Shown: positions 36,790 through 46,355, numbered from the stretch's first letter. The stretch: DNA of 64,000 bases from Flavobacterium sp. ALJ2 (GCF_015594725.1 NZ_JADNRC010000014.1:1-64000), one strand, 5' to 3'. Notes: generated by a model from the sequence alone, not told the origin. Translations and numbers: made by a program.

Positions 36790-39633
36790 ATGTCAACTCA
36801 AAAACGTCTTTTTCTTCTTGATGCCTACGCCTTAATATTTCGTGGTTATTATGCCTTTATAAAAAACCCGCGAATTAACTCCAAAGGAATGGATACCTCT
36901 GCAATTATGGGATTCATGAACTCTCTTTTGGATGTTATAAAAAGAGAAAAACCAGATCATTTGGCAGTAGCATTTGATAAAGGAGGAAGTGCCTTGCGTA
37001 ACGAGATATTTCCTGAATACAAGGCTAATCGCGATGTAACTCCGGAAGCTATAAAAATTGCTGTTCCTTATATACATGAATTATTAAAAGCAATGCATAT
37101 CCCGATTATAGAAGTTGCTGGCTATGAAGCCGATGATTTAATTGGAACTATTGCAAAACAAGCTGAAAAAGAAAACTATAAAGTATTTATGGTAACGCCA
37201 GATAAGGATTTTGCACAACTGGTTTCTGAGAATATATTTATGTACAAACCAGCCCGAATGGGTAACGGAATAGAGATATGGGGAGTTCCTGAAGTATTGG
37301 CAAAATTTGAAATCGAACGTCCTGAGCAAGTAATTGACTTTCTAGGAATGATGGGTGATGCTGCCGATAATATTCCTGGGCTTCCAGGAGTTGGAGAGGT
37401 TACTGCCAAAAAACTATTGAAAGAATATGGCTCTATGGAAAACCTTCTAGCAAATACCGACAAGCTAAAAGGGAAAATGAAAGAGAACATCGAAGCTAAT
37501 GTTGAGAAAGGTTTATTATCAAAAACATTAGCAACTATTTTATTAGATTGCCCAGTAACTTTTAACGAAGTAGATTACGAATTAACTCGTCCTGATATTG
37601 AAAAAACTGATGCTATCTTTCAAGAATTGGAATTTAGAAGAATGGCAGAGCAATTTGACAATCTTTTTAAAACAGATGGAAGCGGATTAGCTACCGTAGC
37701 AACTCCTGATCCAAAATTATACAAAAAAACAGCCCCAAAAAACGATAATCAATTTGACCTTTTTGGAAGTGCCACTACTGATGAAGAAAATCCAGAAACC
37801 CAAAGAACTTCTTTTTATAGCAATTTAGAAAATACACCTCACTCTTACCAAATCGTACAAGGTGATTTAGGGTTGAAATTGCTTTTGCAAAATTTACAGA
37901 AACAAACGTCTGTTTGTTTTGATACCGAAACTACTGGATTAAATGAGCTACATGCAGAATTAGTTGGGATTTCATTTTCTTACGAAAAAGGAAAAGGATT
38001 TTATGTTCCGTTTCCAGAAAATCAAGAGGAAGCAAAAGCATTAATCGAAAAGTTTATTCCGTTTTTTGAAAATGAAGCAATTGAAAAAATTGGTCAAAAT
38101 TTAAAATACGATTTAAAAGTATTATTGAATTATGGTGTTTTGGTAAAAGGAAAATTATTCGATACTATGATTGCTCATTACCTGATCAATCCAGATATGC
38201 GCCATAATATGGATATTTTATCTGAAACTTATTTAAAATATGCTCCAAAATCGATTGAAGATCTAATTGGTAAAAAAGGAAAGAATCAAAAATCAATGCG
38301 CGAAGTTACTCTCGAAGACATAAAAGAATATGCTGTAGAAGATGCCGATGTAACTTTGCAACTGAAAGAGATATTCACAACTGAATTAGATAAAACCGAA
38401 ACTAAAAAATTATTCGACGAAATCGAGATTCCGTTGGTTAGTGTTTTGGCTGCTATGGAAACTGAGGGGATTCGTCTTGATGTAGATTTCTTAAAATCAT
38501 TATCAGAAGAATTAGGCAATGATATTAAAACATTAGAAACCAAAATATACGAAATAGCAGGAGAACAATTCAACCTTGCTTCGCCAAAACAATTAGGTGA
38601 TATTTTATTTGATAAATTAAAAATTGGTGGAGCTAAGCAAAAGAAAACTAAAACTGGTCAATACGCAACTGGTGAAGAAATCTTAAGTTATTTAGCCAAA
38701 GACAATGAGATTGTTGCTGCAATCCTAGATTGGCGCTCGCTTGTCAAATTGCAAAACACCTATGTTGAAGCGTTGCCATTGCAAGTAGATCCAGTTTCTA
38801 AAAGAGTCCATACCGATTATATGCAAACTGTAGCTGCAACAGGTCGTTTGAGCTCTAACAATCCTAACTTACAAAACATTCCAATTCGTACCGAAAGAGG
38901 AAGACAAATACGTAAAGCTTTTATTGCTCGTGATGAAAATTACACCTTAATATCTGCCGATTATTCTCAAATAGAATTACGAATCATCGCCGCTTTAAGT
39001 GGAGAAGAGAATATGATAAAAGCATTCCAGAATCATGAAGATATTCATAAATCTACCGCTTCTAAAGTTTTTAACGTAGCCTTAGAAGAAGTAACTCGTG
39101 AACAACGTAGCCATGCCAAAACAGTAAACTTTGGTATTATCTATGGTGTTTCGGCTTTTGGATTAAGCAACCAAACTTCACTATCTAGAAGCGAAAGTGC
39201 AACATTAATCGAAGCGTACTATAAAACATATCCAAGATTAAAATCATACATTCAGGAGCAAATAGATTTTGCAAGAGAGAATGGTTATGTACAAACTATT
39301 CTAGGCCGTCGTCGTTATTTAAAAGATATTAATTCACAAAACGCAATTGTACGTGGCGGAGCCGAAAGAAATGCTGTAAACGCACCTATTCAAGGAAGTG
39401 CTGCCGATGTTATTAAAATTGCGATGATTAATATTCATAAGAAACTAACATCTGAAAACTGGAAATCTAAAATGTTGCTTCAAGTACATGATGAGCTTGT
39501 GTTTGATGTACACAATGACGAACTTGAAAAAATACAACCCATGATTAAATATGAAATGGAAAACGCATTTATAATGGCAGTTCCATTAGAAGTAGAACTA
39601 GGTATGGGTAGAGATTGGTTAGAGGCACATTAA
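36790..39633 (+). CDS. polA: DNA polymerase I
   Basis: A 947-residue three-domain enzyme for Okazaki fragment processing and repair. The 5' nuclease domain spans residues 1-290 (LFLLDAYALIFRGYYAF, VAGYEADDLIGT, GLPGVGEVTAKKLL). The 3'-5' exonuclease domain begins near residue 350 and keeps its metal ligands (CFDTETTGLNE). The polymerase domain shows motif A SADYSQIELRIIAALS, motif B RSHAKTVNFGIIYGVSAFG and motif C QVHDELVFDV. All catalytic motifs are intact, so proofreading is expected. It is monocistronic. Confidence 0.97.
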   Translation: MSTQKRLFLLDAYALIFRGYYAFIKNPRINSKGMDTSAIMGFMNSLLDVIKREKPDHLAVAFDKGGSALRNEIFPEYKANRDVTPEAIKIAVPYIHELLKAMHIPIIEVAGYEADDLIGTIAKQAEKENYKVFMVTPDKDFAQLVSENIFMYKPARMGNGIEIWGVPEVLAKFEIERPEQVIDFLGMMGDAADNIPGLPGVGEVTAKKLLKEYGSMENLLANTDKLKGKMKENIEANVEKGLLSKTLATILLDCPVTFNEVDYELTRPDIEKTDAIFQELEFRRMAEQFDNLFKTDGSGLATVATPDPKLYKKTAPKNDNQFDLFGSATTDEENPETQRTSFYSNLENTPHSYQIVQGDLGLKLLLQNLQKQTSVCFDTETTGLNELHAELVGISFSYEKGKGFYVPFPENQEEAKALIEKFIPFFENEAIEKIGQNLKYDLKVLLNYGVLVKGKLFDTMIAHYLINPDMRHNMDILSETYLKYAPKSIEDLIGKKGKNQKSMREVTLEDIKEYAVEDADVTLQLKEIFTTELDKTETKKLFDEIEIPLVSVLAAMETEGIRLDVDFLKSLSEELGNDIKTLETKIYEIAGEQFNLASPKQLGDILFDKLKIGGAKQKKTKTGQYATGEEILSYLAKDNEIVAAILDWRSLVKLQNTYVEALPLQVDPVSKRVHTDYMQTVAATGRLSSNNPNLQNIPIRTERGRQIRKAFIARDENYTLISADYSQIELRIIAALSGEENMIKAFQNHEDIHKSTASKVFNVALEEVTREQRSHAKTVNFGIIYGVSAFGLSNQTSLSRSESATLIEAYYKTYPRLKSYIQEQIDFARENGYVQTILGRRRYLKDINSQNAIVRGGAERNAVNAPIQGSAADVIKIAMINIHKKLTSENWKSKMLLQVHDELVFDVHNDELEKIQPMIKYEMENAFIMAVPLEVELGMGRDWLEAH

Positions 39634-39700
39634 AAATTATAGATTGCTGAGTTTAGATTTTCTTGAAATACTAAAATTCATTAATCTTATACCTTAATAA

Positions 39701-39734
39701 AAAAAATCCACTAGCTTTCGCTAATGGATTTTTT
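39701..39734. terminator. Bidirectional terminator between polA and the LacI-type gene
   Basis: 15-bp stem with one mismatch (39701-39715 with 39720-39734) and a TTTC loop. A-run before and T-run after let it work on both strands, for the two convergent genes. Confidence 0.85.
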
Positions 39735-39736
39735 TA

Positions 39737-40765
39737 TTATTTAGATTTTCTTGTTGATTCTCTTTCTTTCAATTTGGTTTTAATTACGATGGTTTCGTAA
39801 TCGCTGCTCTCTCCTTCTTTTTCTTCTAATCTTGAGATTAATCGTTTGGCAGCAACTTCGCCAATTTCTATTCCGTGTTGGCTTATTGTAGTTAAACTTG
39901 GTGATAATCGTCTCGAAGCTAAGATTCCGTCGGCAAAACCTATTATTGATATGTCTTCTGGAACTCTATATCCTTTTTTCAGACTAACCCTTAAAGCTGC
40001 AACTGAATCATTTTCATCTAAAGCAAAAATAGCATCAATTTTATGGTCAAAAACAGCATCGATCTTACTTTTCATATCTTCTTCTGAATCAGTTCGAAGA
40101 ATGATATTTTCATTTACAGGAATATTATTATTCTCTAAAGCTTTTAGATATCCATCGGCTCTCAATTTCCCAACACTCAAGTTATCTACTGAAGAAATTA
40201 AGGCTATATTTTTACATCCCAAATTAATTAAGTGTTGTGTTGAGTTTAAAGCGGAATCAAAATCATCAACTATCACTTTATCACACTCTACTCCTTCTGC
40301 AATCCTATCGAACATTACAATTGGTGTTCCGTCGTTTATAATTTCTTTAAAATGATTGTATTCTTGTAATTTCTGAGCCTCTTCAGAAACCGATAATATA
40401 AAACCATCAATCGTTCCGTTGCTCAACATTTCAAGCGTATGAATCTCTTTCTCCAATGACTCGTTCGAAATACAGGTAATCACATTATATCCTTTTTTAT
40501 CAGCTACTTTTTCGATACCACTAAAAACCTTAGCAAAAAATGAGTTTAATATATTAGGTATAATAACTCCAATCGTTTTTGTTTTACGGTTTTTTAAATT
40601 CAAGCCAATAACATTCGGTTTGTAATTTTTTAGTTTGGCATACTCTTTAATTTTAATTTTAGTCTGCTCACTAATTTCAGGACTATCATTAAGTGCCTTA
40701 GAAACTGTAGACACGGAAACATTAAGTTCTTTTGCGATTTGTTTTAGAGTTGCTTTAGCTTTCAT
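39737..40765 (-). CDS. LacI/GalR-family transcriptional regulator
   Basis: 342 residues. The N-terminal helix-turn-helix is TLKQIAKELNVSVSTVSKALNDSPEIS, followed by a hinge and a periplasmic-binding-like sensor domain (KTIGVIIPNILNSFFAKVFSGIE...; IDGFILSVSEE; IDAIFALDEND; ISIIGFADG). Such regulators usually respond to a sugar. No sugar-use genes are next to it. It is divergent from the ferritin-like pair, with a 231-bp spacer, so it may control them or a distant locus. Confidence 0.92.
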   Translation of the reverse strand: MKAKATLKQIAKELNVSVSTVSKALNDSPEISEQTKIKIKEYAKLKNYKPNVIGLNLKNRKTKTIGVIIPNILNSFFAKVFSGIEKVADKKGYNVITCISNESLEKEIHTLEMLSNGTIDGFILSVSEEAQKLQEYNHFKEIINDGTPIVMFDRIAEGVECDKVIVDDFDSALNSTQHLINLGCKNIALISSVDNLSVGKLRADGYLKALENNNIPVNENIILRTDSEEDMKSKIDAVFDHKIDAIFALDENDSVAALRVSLKKGYRVPEDISIIGFADGILASRRLSPSLTTISQHGIEIGEVAAKRLISRLEEKEGESSDYETIVIKTKLKERESTRKSK

Positions 40766-40996
40766 TTAAGATAATTTTATTGAATTAATACAAATATAGT
40801 AGAATTACGGAAATTAAACCAAAAAACAGACAAAACCTACATTAAACTTTCAAGTAATTACAACACTTCCCTAAAATATTTTAAATAAAAAATAAAAAAA
40901 GGTGAGATTTTAAAACCGTCCTCCTGAAAATTTCGTTTATAACTATTTACACATGATTATAATTACTATTAACAACCACTTTAAAGAAATTGAATT

Positions 40997-41746
40997 ATGA
41001 AAAACGAAGTTAAAATTCACGAAGTTAACCCCTTACTCAGCGACAGAAGGAGTTTTCTTAAGATCAGTGGACTAACGCTTGTTAGCACTGGCTTACTTTT
41101 GGCAGGATGCAGTCACGATGACAACGAAGACATGCCCATAGACGACACTTCACTACCTGGAATTAGAAATGGCGTTTTCGACCTAGGCTCTGGAGATTTT
41201 GGTGTATTAACATATGCATATGCCTTAGAACAATTAGAAGCCGATTTTTATACTAAAGTTGTAAATGCTTCAAGCTTCAATTCAGTCTTTAACGAAATCG
41301 AACGTCAGGTTCTTACTGACTTATATCACCACGAAGTGATTCACAGAGATTTTTTTAAAGCTGCTTTAAGCGGAGCACTCCCTAAACCAAGCACCCAATT
41401 ACTTCCTAGCCTAGCCTTTAATTACGGAAGTATGAATTTTAACAGTCGTACTGAAGTACTTGCTACTGCCAAAGCTCTTGAAGACACAGGAGTAGCCGCA
41501 TATAATGGTGCAGGAAAATTAATTAAGAGTGCAGACTATTTAGTATTAGCAGGAAAAATCGTTTCTGTAGAGGCAAGACATGCTTCAGCTATTAGAAGTT
41601 TGATTAACCCAAATTCTAAAGATTTTGCGGGCGATGATGTAGTAAATGCTACAACTGGATTAGATGTAGCAAAAGACCCATCTAAAATTTTGGCAGTTGC
41701 TGGAGGATTTATAACAACTCCATTCACGGCAAAATACTTACCATAA
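40997..41746 (+). CDS. Exported ferritin-like protein (lipoprotein-type signal)
   Basis: 249 residues. The N-terminus has a Tat-like DRRSFLKISG motif (residues 16-25) and a lipobox LLLAGC (Cys38). The mature part is a four-helix ferritin-like domain (Ferritin_2/DUF4439-like) with candidate metal ligands in EQLEADFYTKV, HHEVIHRDFF (ExxH), EDTGVAAYNG and VEARHASAIR (ExxH). It could bind iron or a di-metal centre outside the cytoplasm; activity is not established. It is 27 bp before a paralogous gene, and the two were clearly made by duplication. Confidence 0.88.
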   Translation: MKNEVKIHEVNPLLSDRRSFLKISGLTLVSTGLLLAGCSHDDNEDMPIDDTSLPGIRNGVFDLGSGDFGVLTYAYALEQLEADFYTKVVNASSFNSVFNEIERQVLTDLYHHEVIHRDFFKAALSGALPKPSTQLLPSLAFNYGSMNFNSRTEVLATAKALEDTGVAAYNGAGKLIKSADYLVLAGKIVSVEARHASAIRSLINPNSKDFAGDDVVNATTGLDVAKDPSKILAVAGGFITTPFTAKYLP

Positions 41747-41773
41747 TTATAACCCTCTTAAAATTTAGAAATT

Positions 41774-42586
41774 ATGAACATATTAAAATTTATAGAAACT
41801 TTTGCTGACGAAAGTGCAATGAGAAGCACGGGTTCAAGAAGAGATAGCTTTATGCAATTTGGAAACATCGGAAAGACTTTGGCAATAGCCTCAATACCTT
41901 TTGGATTATCTTCATTAGCTAATAAAGCTCTAGCGAAAGATATAACAGCAACTCCTGCAACTCCAATTGGAGCATTACAGTTTGCATTAACATTAGAATA
42001 TCTTGAAGATGAATTTTACGCTATGGCATTAGATCATGGAGTTATTCCTGCATCTGAAAATGGAGGACGCGATTTAAAAGTTTTTCAACAAATTGCCGCC
42101 CATGAATCGAGTCATGTTAAATTCCTGATTGCCGGATTAGGCGGAACTGCAAGTGCTAACTTTGTTCCTAAACCAACTTTTGACTTTACTGTTGGTGGTG
42201 CTTTTGACCCATTTAATGATTATCCAACATTCTTAGCTTTAGCACAAGCCTTTGAGGATACAGGGGTAAGAGCTTATAAAGGTCAAGCAGGAAATTTAAT
42301 TTCTACACCAGATTTATTAACCGCTGCACTACAAATCCATTCCGTAGAAGCTCGTCACGCATCAGAAGTACGACGAATACGCGGCCTTAAAGGATGGATA
42401 AGCGGCAATGAACGAGGCGCAGGAATGCCCCCCGAAACTCAAGCTGTGTACAACGGAGAAGAATTAACGATACAAGCTGGATATAACACAGCAACGCTAT
42501 TTGGAGCAGCTGCAGGTTCAGAAGCTTATGATGAACCGCTTACAACGCAACAGGTCGTAGACATAGCAAATTTATTTATTGTGTAA
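41774..42586 (+). CDS. Exported ferritin-like protein (paralogue)
   Basis: 270 residues. An SRRDSFMQFGNIGKTLAIASIP segment (residues about 16-37) looks like a Tat signal, without a lipobox. The ferritin-like domain mirrors its neighbour: EYLEDEFYAMALD, AAHESSHVKFLI (ExxH-like), EDTGVRAYKG and VEARHASEVRRI. The domain is longer than in the first gene, with a C-terminal extension ending DIANLFIV. It is co-transcribed with the gene at 40997. A diverged copy of its 3' end and terminator recurs at 45667-45760. Confidence 0.88.
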   Translation: MNILKFIETFADESAMRSTGSRRDSFMQFGNIGKTLAIASIPFGLSSLANKALAKDITATPATPIGALQFALTLEYLEDEFYAMALDHGVIPASENGGRDLKVFQQIAAHESSHVKFLIAGLGGTASANFVPKPTFDFTVGGAFDPFNDYPTFLALAQAFEDTGVRAYKGQAGNLISTPDLLTAALQIHSVEARHASEVRRIRGLKGWISGNERGAGMPPETQAVYNGEELTIQAGYNTATLFGAAAGSEAYDEPLTTQQVVDIANLFIV

Positions 42587-42638
42587 CAAAATTTACTCTA
42601 AAATATCCGAACCAGCTTACTTAATTGTTGAGCTGGTT
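42545..42638 (+). repeat. 3' end of the ferritin-like gene plus terminator (direct repeat, left copy)
   Basis: This segment holds the last codons of the ferritin-like gene, its stop and a terminator hairpin AACCAGCT/AGCTGGTT (42610-42617 with 42631-42638) followed by T8. A similar segment in direct orientation occurs at 45667-45760. Counting by eye, about 62 of the first 72 positions agree. Confidence 0.8.
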
Positions 42639-42733
42639 TTTTTTATTTGTTTTATAAAGCAAGACAGCATATAACTTTCTATACCATTTTTTGTTTATTG
42701 ACTTAGCTATTCGTTAGTCATTAAATTATAAAT

Positions 42734-43117
42734 TTATTTTCTTTCATTACTTCTCAATTCATCGATTTCTTTTTGAAGAAACTCTATTTTTCTTTGAGCA
42801 TGATAATGATTTCCTGTCTTGCTCCTGCTAACTCTTTATAGTGATTCTCTAGCACTATTCCGTCTTCCTTTATAATTACCATGGCTTTTTCTACTTCTCT
42901 TAACATTTCCCCCCTACCAGTTAATAGCCATTCGGGATTAATGTCTAAATATTTTTTTTAAGATATTTTCTAATTTATCTACACCAATCGTTTTTTTATT
43001 CTTCAATTGACTAGCAAAAGAACCATTAGACATCCCTGTATCCCTTTATAAAGAACTAACTCTTATTTCTTTAAAATCAATATACATTTTAATCCTCTTA
43101 ATCGTGTTTTCTGTCAT
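42734..43117 (-). pseudogene. Phage-repressor-like helix-turn-helix regulator, broken
   Basis: Reading from the ATG at 43117 gives MTENTIKRIKMYIDFKEIRV, a helix-turn-helix stretch GMSNGSFASQLKNKKTIGVD, then LNPEWLL-like INPEWLLTGRGEM and a coiled-coil tail KIEFLQKEIDELRSNERK. This is the form of XRE-like repressors common in Flavobacteriia. An in-frame TAA interrupts after VSSL, and two single-base frameshifts in A-runs are needed to join the parts. It is therefore a pseudogene. Its neighbours (IS30 remnant, duplicated repeat) point to an old island. Confidence 0.75.
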
Positions 43118-43171
43118 AAATGAAGTAATTTAGAAAATATTCTATTTTAGGCAAATTAATTAAGAGCGTCT

Positions 43172-44178
43172 TCAACTCATAAGTGCAACAAACTTATTAT
43201 TTAGAATTTCAATTGGACTACGGTAATTGACTTTTCTAATTGGTCTGTTATTTATTGATAATTCTACTTGTTTAATTCTTTGGTTTGTTACATTTCTCAA
43301 ATCGGTTTTCTTTGGAAAAAGCGTCTAATAACTCCTATTCTATTTCTACGGTACCTTTTTCTTGCGAGGTATATGGTATTGCAAAGTAGGTTTTTAGATT
43401 CATTTTTTTTTGCGATCTCATCATGTCCAGCAAACTCTTTTCCGTTGTCAAAAGTGATTGTTTTGACGTAGCTAGAGTTGAATCTGGAAAGCCTTTCAAT
43501 TATTTTCTGGGTGACTTCTAATGCTGTTTTACCCTGTAACTTATCTATCATTGTAATCAACGTAGTTCTATCTGTAAGGACTAATAAGGCTGATTTGTGA
43601 TTTTTTCCCATCATTAAGTCAGCTTCTAAATCTCCGATTCTTTTTCTTTGTTCAATAACAGCTGGCCTCTCACTTATATGTTTACGATTGAGAATTGCTC
43701 CTCGAGTGTCTTTTATATTTCCTCTTTTTTGTCTTCTTTTACCATGTCTCAATTCTTGGTAAATCATCTTAAAAGGTCTATTCTCGACCCTATTAGAATG
43801 CTTAGCTTCCCATACCCATTTATAAATGGTTTCATGACTAACTTTTACTTTACCTTCTAACTTCCAACGTGCTGAAAGTAACTCAGGACTCCACTTGTCC
43901 AAAGTTATTTTATCGAAGATAGCTTGCTTTAAATCAGGTGTTAATAAAACTAATTTATGCTTTTTCTTATGTCGTTCACAAGTCTTTTTCTGAGCATTTG
44001 AAGCACTATACTCACTAGAACCTCTACCGCGTTTAGGTATTGATCTCTTTAATTCTCTACAAATGGTACTGCGATTCACACCTAGTTAAGCTGCTACCTT
44101 TGTTTGATTGAATCCAGCTTGTAATAGAGCTTCTATTTGGAATCTTTGCTCTTGGGTTAATTGTTTATATTTTCTCAT
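43172..44178 (-). pseudogene. IS30-family transposase, broken
   Basis: The frame starts at the ATG at 44178 (MRKYKQLTQEQRFQIEALLQ) with a helix-turn-helix, but a TAA at 44086-44088 interrupts it before LGVNRSTICRELKR. The central DDE core is present (GDLEADLMMGKNHKSALL; TFDNGKEFAGHDEIA). After a long A-run near 43410-43420 the frame shifts, and further shifts are needed to read the end NNRPIRKVNYRSPIEILNN to a TGA at 43172. At least three lesions make it inactive. Confidence 0.88.
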
Positions 44179-44203
44179 GCAAGATAAATTTAGGCTTTTG
44201 ACC

Positions 44204-44238
44204 TTAACACACTTGGGGCATAACTCCAAGTGTGTTAA
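44204..44238. repeat. Perfect 13-bp hairpin inside the IS30 left region
   Basis: TTAACACACTTGG/CCAAGTGTGTTAA (44204-44216 with 44226-44238) with a 9-nt loop, upstream of the transposase start. It may act as a terminator that shields the transposase from outside transcription, or as part of the transposition end. Confidence 0.6.
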
Positions 44239-44424
44239 ATTTATCTGTTGCACTTATTAATTGAACTTACAAGAAATATCTTAGTATATTTGCTGCATAA
44301 ACAAGAACAAACCGAACAATGTATAACTGGAGACAGAATACCTGTTATTGCCGACAAGATAAAATCAGAATACATACTACTCGAAAAAGAATTAGACAAA
44401 CTTTTATACAATAATAAGCTATGA
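44239..44424 (+). pseudogene. Orphan reading-frame fragment after the IS30 element
   Basis: An open frame without a start codon runs out of the IS right end and ends at the TGA at 44422-44424. The residues after the IS (EQTEQCITGDRIPVIADKIK, then SEYILLEKELDKLLYNN) look like the C-terminal part of a real, helical protein and not a random frame. It may be the rest of a gene cut by the IS. I do not recognise the family. Confidence 0.3.
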
Positions 44425-44476
44425 GAATCCTACTGCCTATCAATAAATTATCCACACAAAAACATTTAAAAGTAAA

Positions 44477-45610
44477 ATGATATCAACAACAAAAAAAATT
44501 ACAGCTACTGTTTTAATCCTTATCGGATTTATATCAAATGCTCAAACTGCAATAGGCACTCTTAAACCAGATCCTTCTTCTCAATTAGAAGTTGTCTCAA
44601 CTAATAAAGGGATACTACTTCCTAAAGTAACTTTAAAAGGAGAAACCGATCAAACATCTATTGCAGGGAATAAAGTAGCCACATCGCTTTTGGTTTACAA
44701 CACAGGATTACACCCAGATTTTCCTATTAAAGGTTTTATGTTCTGGAATGGCTCAAAATGGAGATTACTTACAGACGCCACTACAATAAAAGCTAAAATA
44801 GAAGGCGGACTAATTAAGCAAAGTGCTGTACTTACTCCAAATTCATATACTGCAGGAGAAAATTATAATGGTATTCTAGAAGTTAGATATAATGGAGGCA
44901 ATGAAGGGTATTATTCTGAAGGAGAATCGTATGAATACAATGGTCTTTATTTCTCATTACAGCCAGGACAGGCCATCAGCACTGGCAAACTCACCTATGT
45001 CGTTACAGGAAAACCCAAAGTAAGTAGCCCTACTTCAATAGCCAATGTCCCAATCTATTTTTCGAATAACATTTTAGGCTATATAGATATCGGAGGTACT
45101 AATACTACAAGTATTGCTCAATATACTTTACATACAAGTGTTTCAATTTCACAAGGTTCTACAGGAGGAAGCAACGGGACTAATAATGGATATAGAGGAA
45201 CTAAGCTAGAGTGGCGCAAAGATGACAATACAAGAATACAAAGTATAACATTACCTGAAACAGGAGCTTATGTTTTTTCTTTCCGTTTATATGGTCCAAT
45301 TGAAGGGGACTCCCCCGATGCAGCCCCCTTTTATATTAGCGCATTAAAACAAACGGGACCCACACCATCAGATCGACCAACGGATATCTTATTAGATATT
45401 GCGGAATTAACACTTATAAAGCTTAATAGCTATGGTAATTACACTTATTCTGTAAATTTAACTGCTGGTGGACAAGCAGGTGACCGCATTTATTTTAAGA
45501 TGGCAGGAGCTTCAGGATTTCCATTAACTTGGAGATTAAATAATGGAAGTGACAGTATTAATTATAATACCCTCGCAAACAGAACTTCAATGATTTTTTG
45601 GAAATTATAA
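44477..45610 (+). CDS. Secreted protein of unknown function (Flavobacteria-type N-terminus)
   Basis: 377 residues with a signal peptide (to about residue 23, SNAQ). The first part, AIGTLKPDPSSQLEVVSTNKG followed by ILLPKVTL and MFWNGSKWRLL, is a motif set found at the start of many exported Flavobacteriia proteins. The rest is rich in Gly, Ser, Thr and Asn, with beta-strand-like alternation and no catalytic motif I can name. It lies in the small island between the two ferritin 3'-end copies, on the plus strand, and is the only intact gene there. Confidence 0.75.
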   Translation: MISTTKKITATVLILIGFISNAQTAIGTLKPDPSSQLEVVSTNKGILLPKVTLKGETDQTSIAGNKVATSLLVYNTGLHPDFPIKGFMFWNGSKWRLLTDATTIKAKIEGGLIKQSAVLTPNSYTAGENYNGILEVRYNGGNEGYYSEGESYEYNGLYFSLQPGQAISTGKLTYVVTGKPKVSSPTSIANVPIYFSNNILGYIDIGGTNTTSIAQYTLHTSVSISQGSTGGSNGTNNGYRGTKLEWRKDDNTRIQSITLPETGAYVFSFRLYGPIEGDSPDAAPFYISALKQTGPTPSDRPTDILLDIAELTLIKLNSYGNYTYSVNLTAGGQAGDRIYFKMAGASGFPLTWRLNNGSDSINYNTLANRTSMIFWKL

Positions 45611-45666
45611 CCCGTATCATATTATAAGACTACAGCAAACTAAAAACTCATAACAAATCACCTAAT

Positions 45667-45760
45667 ACGTAACGGCTTGTAGACATAACAAATTTGTTTA
45701 TTGTCTAACAAAATTCACCCCAAAATATCCGAACCAGCATACTTTTTGTAAAGCTGGTTT
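45667..45760 (+). repeat. Diverged copy of the ferritin-like gene 3' end and terminator (right copy)
   Basis: Direct repeat of 42545-42638. It still encodes LVDITNLFIV-stop against VVDIANLFIV-stop in the intact gene, and several differences fall in third codon positions. It includes the terminator AACCAGC/GCTGGTT (45732-45738 with 45753-45759). No upstream part of a ferritin gene is present. Confidence 0.75.
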
Positions 45761-45826
45761 TTTTATGCTTTTAAATAACAAAGATACCTCCTGATTCTCA
45801 GCAGTTAAAATAATCTTTTAAGGTAT

Positions 45827-45856
45827 TTGTATTTAAAATAATTAATTGTACTTTTG
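45827..45856 (+). promoter_or_regulatory. Promoter of the rplM-rpsI operon
   Basis: TTG (45827-45829), 19-bp spacer, TACTTTTG (45849-45856): exact consensus, about 44 bp before rplM. Confidence 0.75.
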
Positions 45857-45899
45857 CAACCCCTTTATTGGGGATGGAATGTTTAATTAAAATAATATT

Positions 45900-46355
45900 A
45901 TGGACGCATTAAGCTACAAAACAGTTTCAACTAGCAAAGCCACTGTAACTAAAGAGTGGATTGTTGTTGACGCTGATGGTCATAACTTAGGACGTCTTGC
46001 TTCAAAGGTTGCAATGATCTTAAGAGGTAAGTACAAGCCTAGTTACACACCGCACGTTGACTGTGGAGATAACGTAATTGTTATCAACTCAGAAAAAATT
46101 AACCTTACAGGTACAAAAATGGATGACAAAATTTACATGCGTCATACAGGTTACCCAGGAGGACAAAGAACTTTAACTGCTAAAGTATTGCAAGCAAAAA
46201 ACCCTGCATTATTAGTAGAAAAAGCAGTAAAAGGAATGTTACCTAAGAACAAATTAGGAGCTGAACTTTTCAGAAATTTAAATGTAGTTGTAGGATCTGA
46301 GCACAAACAAGGAGCTCAAAAACCTAGAACTGTTAACCTAAACGATCTTAAGTAA
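45900..46355 (+). CDS. rplM: 50S ribosomal protein L13
   Basis: A 151-residue universal large-subunit protein. Characteristic sequence: WIVVDADGHNLGRLASKVA near the N-terminus, then VDCGDNVIVINSEKINLTG and MRHTGYPGGQR, and a C-terminal GMLPKNKLGAELFRNLNVV. Its TAA shares one base with the rpsI ATG (TAATG), so the two are translationally coupled, as in most bacteria. Confidence 0.98.
   Translation: MDALSYKTVSTSKATVTKEWIVVDADGHNLGRLASKVAMILRGKYKPSYTPHVDCGDNVIVINSEKINLTGTKMDDKIYMRHTGYPGGQRTLTAKVLQAKNPALLVEKAVKGMLPKNKLGAELFRNLNVVVGSEHKQGAQKPRTVNLNDLK

Larger units (their letters stand above)
43171..44265 (-). mobile_element. Decayed IS30-family insertion sequence
   Basis: About 1.1 kb bounded by related inverted repeats. 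The left end at 43171 reads TTCAACTCATAAGTGCAACA; the right end, read inward on the minus strand from 44265, reads TTCAATTAATAAGTGCAACA. Inside is one IS30-type transposase with stops and frameshifts. Subterminal inverted repeats (AGATAAATTTA, near 44182 and 44236) flank a 13-bp perfect hairpin at 44204-44238. I could not define a target duplication. Confidence 0.85.
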
